7,123 nt of DNA from an uncultured Bacilli bacterium. Its GTDB lineage: Bacteria; Bacillota_I; Bacilli_A; RF39; UBA660. Where the stretch lies: positions 1-7,123 of the forward strand of contig CANQYA010000048.1 of assembly GCA_947627965.1 (NCBI GenBank), read 5' to 3'. The translations under genes and the position numbers were made by a program. Each line of letters opens with the position of its first letter. The first letter of the stretch is position 1. Of this stretch, positions 6,048 through 7,123 are shown one piece after another. The notes beneath the pieces are model-generated. The model saw only the letters and a list, made by a program, of their open reading frames with translations. It was not told the origin of the DNA and did no database searches.

Positions 6048-6075
6048 TCTATATAAATTAAATATAGCGTTTCAA
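6048..6075 (-). promoter_or_regulatory. Candidate promoter for rplK-rplA
   Basis: TTGAAA at 6070-6075, a 16-bp spacer and TATAGA at 6048-6053. The predicted start, near 6041-6044, coincides with the first bases of the GTGGGAGG hairpin, which strengthens the call. A separate promoter between nusG and rplK also exists in E. coli. Confidence 0.52.
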
Positions 6076-6093
6076 TAGTAACATTTTTTTCTT

Positions 6094-6121
6094 AAAAAAT
6101 CAATAAAATTTGTTATTTTTT
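6094..6121 (-). terminator. Weak AT-rich terminator candidate after nusG
   Basis: AAAAAAT and ATTTTTT, with an inner CAA/TTG pairing after a two-base bulge, form an AT-rich stem 17 bases past the nusG stop. The U run is part of the stem itself. Stability must be low, so this may give partial termination or be chance. Confidence 0.33.
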
Positions 6122-6138
6122 CTTTTATATATTTTAAG

Positions 6139-6672
6139 TTATGCTACTTCTATTTGTGATAATTCAGCTTCAACAATTGTTTCTTGACCAAATAAATCAA
6201 CATTTAATTCAAGTTTTTGATTATCCATATCAATTGAAGAAATAGTACCAAACATACCATTAAATGGTCCAGCTATTATCTTAACCTTAGTACCAATCTT
6301 TAATTCTTTATCAGCTTCAAAACGACTAATTCCCATATTTCTTAAAATATTATCCACTTCGTATGGTTGTAAAGGTGTAGGTTTAGCACCTTTTCCACTA
6401 GAACCAATGAACCCTGTAACACCAGGTGTGTTTCTTACAACATACCAAGCTTCATCACTCATAACCATTTCAACTAATATGTATCCAGGAAACATCTTTT
6501 TAACTTTTTCTTTTTGAACACCATCTTTTACTTCAATTTCTTTTTGTTCTGGTATTATAACTCTAAAAATGTAATCTTTCATGTCCATGGAATTAGCTTT
6601 CATTTCTAGCTTTTCCTTAACTTTACTTTCATGTCCTGAATAAGTATTTACTACATACCATTGTTTTTCCAT
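6139..6672 (-). CDS. nusG: Transcription termination/antitermination factor NusG
   Basis: NusG binds elongating RNA polymerase and tunes pausing and termination, and it can link transcription to translation. The 177-residue product is the usual length. The NGN domain spans about 1-115, with WYVVNTYSGHE (5-15), FPGYILVEM (61-69) and VRNTPGVTGFIG (79-90). The KOW domain spans about 125-175, with IGTKVKIIAGPFNGMFGTI as its signature. The ATG start has AGGGGTGA a few bases upstream. It begins 11 bases after secE, so the two are surely co-transcribed, the standard bacterial pair. Confidence 0.99.
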   Translation of the reverse strand: MEKQWYVVNTYSGHESKVKEKLEMKANSMDMKDYIFRVIIPEQKEIEVKDGVQKEKVKKMFPGYILVEMVMSDEAWYVVRNTPGVTGFIGSSGKGAKPTPLQPYEVDNILRNMGISRFEADKELKIGTKVKIIAGPFNGMFGTISSIDMDNQKLELNVDLFGQETIVEAELSQIEVA

Positions 6673-6683
6673 AAATTCACCCC

Positions 6684-6953
6684 TTATACTAATGATTCAA
6701 TTAATGCCATTAACAATTCAATAGCATAGAAGAATAATGAGAAAAATATTATAAAAACGATAGTAGCAACAGAATATTTAATCATATCTTTTTTACTTGG
6801 CCACTTAACTTTTGATACTTCTTTAAAAACAGACTTAATATATTCAATAATTCCCTTTTTAGCTACTTTTTTTTCTTTCTTAGTATCCTTCTTCTTTTTG
6901 ATAGTTTTATTCTTTTCTTTTTTTGCATCTTTGTTTTTAGCTTCTTTAACCAT
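6684..6953 (-). CDS. secE: Preprotein translocase subunit SecE
   Basis: SecE clamps SecY in the membrane translocon. This 89-residue form has one transmembrane helix (about 61-84), as in most Gram-positives; the E. coli protein has three. The amphipathic helix and hinge carry the family signature FKEVSKVKWPSKKDMIKYS (43-61). The first 33 or so residues are a highly Lys-rich tail, longer than in minimal SecE proteins and probably cytosolic and disordered. The ATG start has AGGTGG a few bases upstream. It is the first gene of the visible operon, followed by nusG after 11 bases. No rpmG is seen in the 170 bases upstream, though it could lie beyond the window. Confidence 0.97.
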   Translation of the reverse strand: MVKEAKNKDAKKEKNKTIKKKKDTKKEKKVAKKGIIEYIKSVFKEVSKVKWPSKKDMIKYSVATIVFIIFFSLFFYAIELLMALIESLV

Positions 6954-7007
6954 TTTATCCCCACCTTTTTTTTACCAAAATAAAAACACCTTTCTTGTGT
7001 TACCTAC

Positions 7008-7036
7008 ATAATAGCACATCCACAATTTTAAGTCAA
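7008..7036 (-). promoter_or_regulatory. Strong sigma-A-type promoter for secE-nusG
   Basis: TTGACT at 7031-7036, a spacer of exactly 17 bp and TATTAT at 7008-7013, with TGC before the -10 (an extended -10). A-rich DNA upstream could act as an UP element. The likely start, near 7001, gives a leader of about 50 bases to the secE ATG. The leader begins with a small hairpin (AACAC/GTGTT, 6985-7001) followed by a T-rich stretch. Confidence 0.75.
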
Positions 7037-7084
7037 CTTTTTTTATGTTTGAGTTTCGGTTTTTTACGAAAAAAATCAGAGCAA

Positions 7085-7103
7085 ATTTAATTTTGAATTA
7101 AAT
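7085..7103 (-). repeat. AT-only inverted repeat near the right edge
   Basis: ATTTAATT-CAA-AATTAAAT is a perfect 8-bp inverted repeat with a three-base loop. A run of seven T residues follows, but eight to nine bases later, too far for a standard terminator. It may be the remains of a terminator for a gene outside the window. I see no gene between here and the edge. Confidence 0.3.
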
Positions 7104-7123
7104 CATAGGGATATTTTTAATAA

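Noticed and set aside
7054..7071. TTTCG/CGAAA hairpin upstream of the secE promoter as a terminator
   Set aside because: Five AT-rich pairs with the T run on the wrong side for the minus strand and none on the plus strand.
1..7123. Mobile elements, CRISPR arrays, tRNA or rRNA genes, origins
   Set aside because: No transposase, repeat array, terminal repeats or RNA-gene signature was seen; the window is conserved core genes plus short leaders.

Overview
The window is a piece of the transcription/translation 'core' cluster of a low-GC, AT-rich bacterium. Every gene is on the minus strand, so reading order runs from the right edge to the left: secE, nusG, rplK (L11), rplA (L1), rplJ (L10), rplL (L7/L12), an unrecognised membrane-anchored protein, an RsmC/YbxB-like methyltransferase, and the first 658 codons of rpoB, which runs off the left edge. 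Gene order and protein sequences point to Bacillota or the related Mycoplasmatota-like lineages (inference). All six Trp codons in the predicted genes are TGG, and no predicted gene is interrupted by TGA. The standard bacterial code is therefore the simplest reading, which argues against a UGA-Trp mollicute. RpoB nevertheless has Asn where E. coli has His526, a substitution tied to natural rifampicin insensitivity in mollicutes.

Region by region: 7008-7036 holds a strong sigma-A-type promoter for secE-nusG. Position 6094-6121 is a weak AT-rich terminator candidate after nusG. A second promoter (6048-6075) starts at an L1-type hairpin before rplK, and a similar hairpin lies just before rplA. 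The rplA-rplJ gap carries a well-conserved L10 leader with its attenuator. After rplL there is a clear intrinsic terminator (3661-3690). The unknown gene then has its own candidate promoter. Straight after its stop codon comes another good promoter (2736-2764), followed by a 14-bp hairpin that contains a Shine-Dalgarno, an ATG and a six-codon ORF, ahead of the methyltransferase and rpoB. The plus strand holds no believable gene.

Together these genes make the SecE translocon subunit, the elongation factor NusG, the L1 and L11/L10/L12 stalk proteins of the ribosome, and the beta subunit of RNA polymerase. The ribosomal part looks autoregulated by L1 (two candidate sites) and by L10-L12 (one leader). 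The rpoB part appears separated from it by a terminator and to have its own attenuator-like leader. That leader is the least familiar element here and the best candidate for an undescribed control system.
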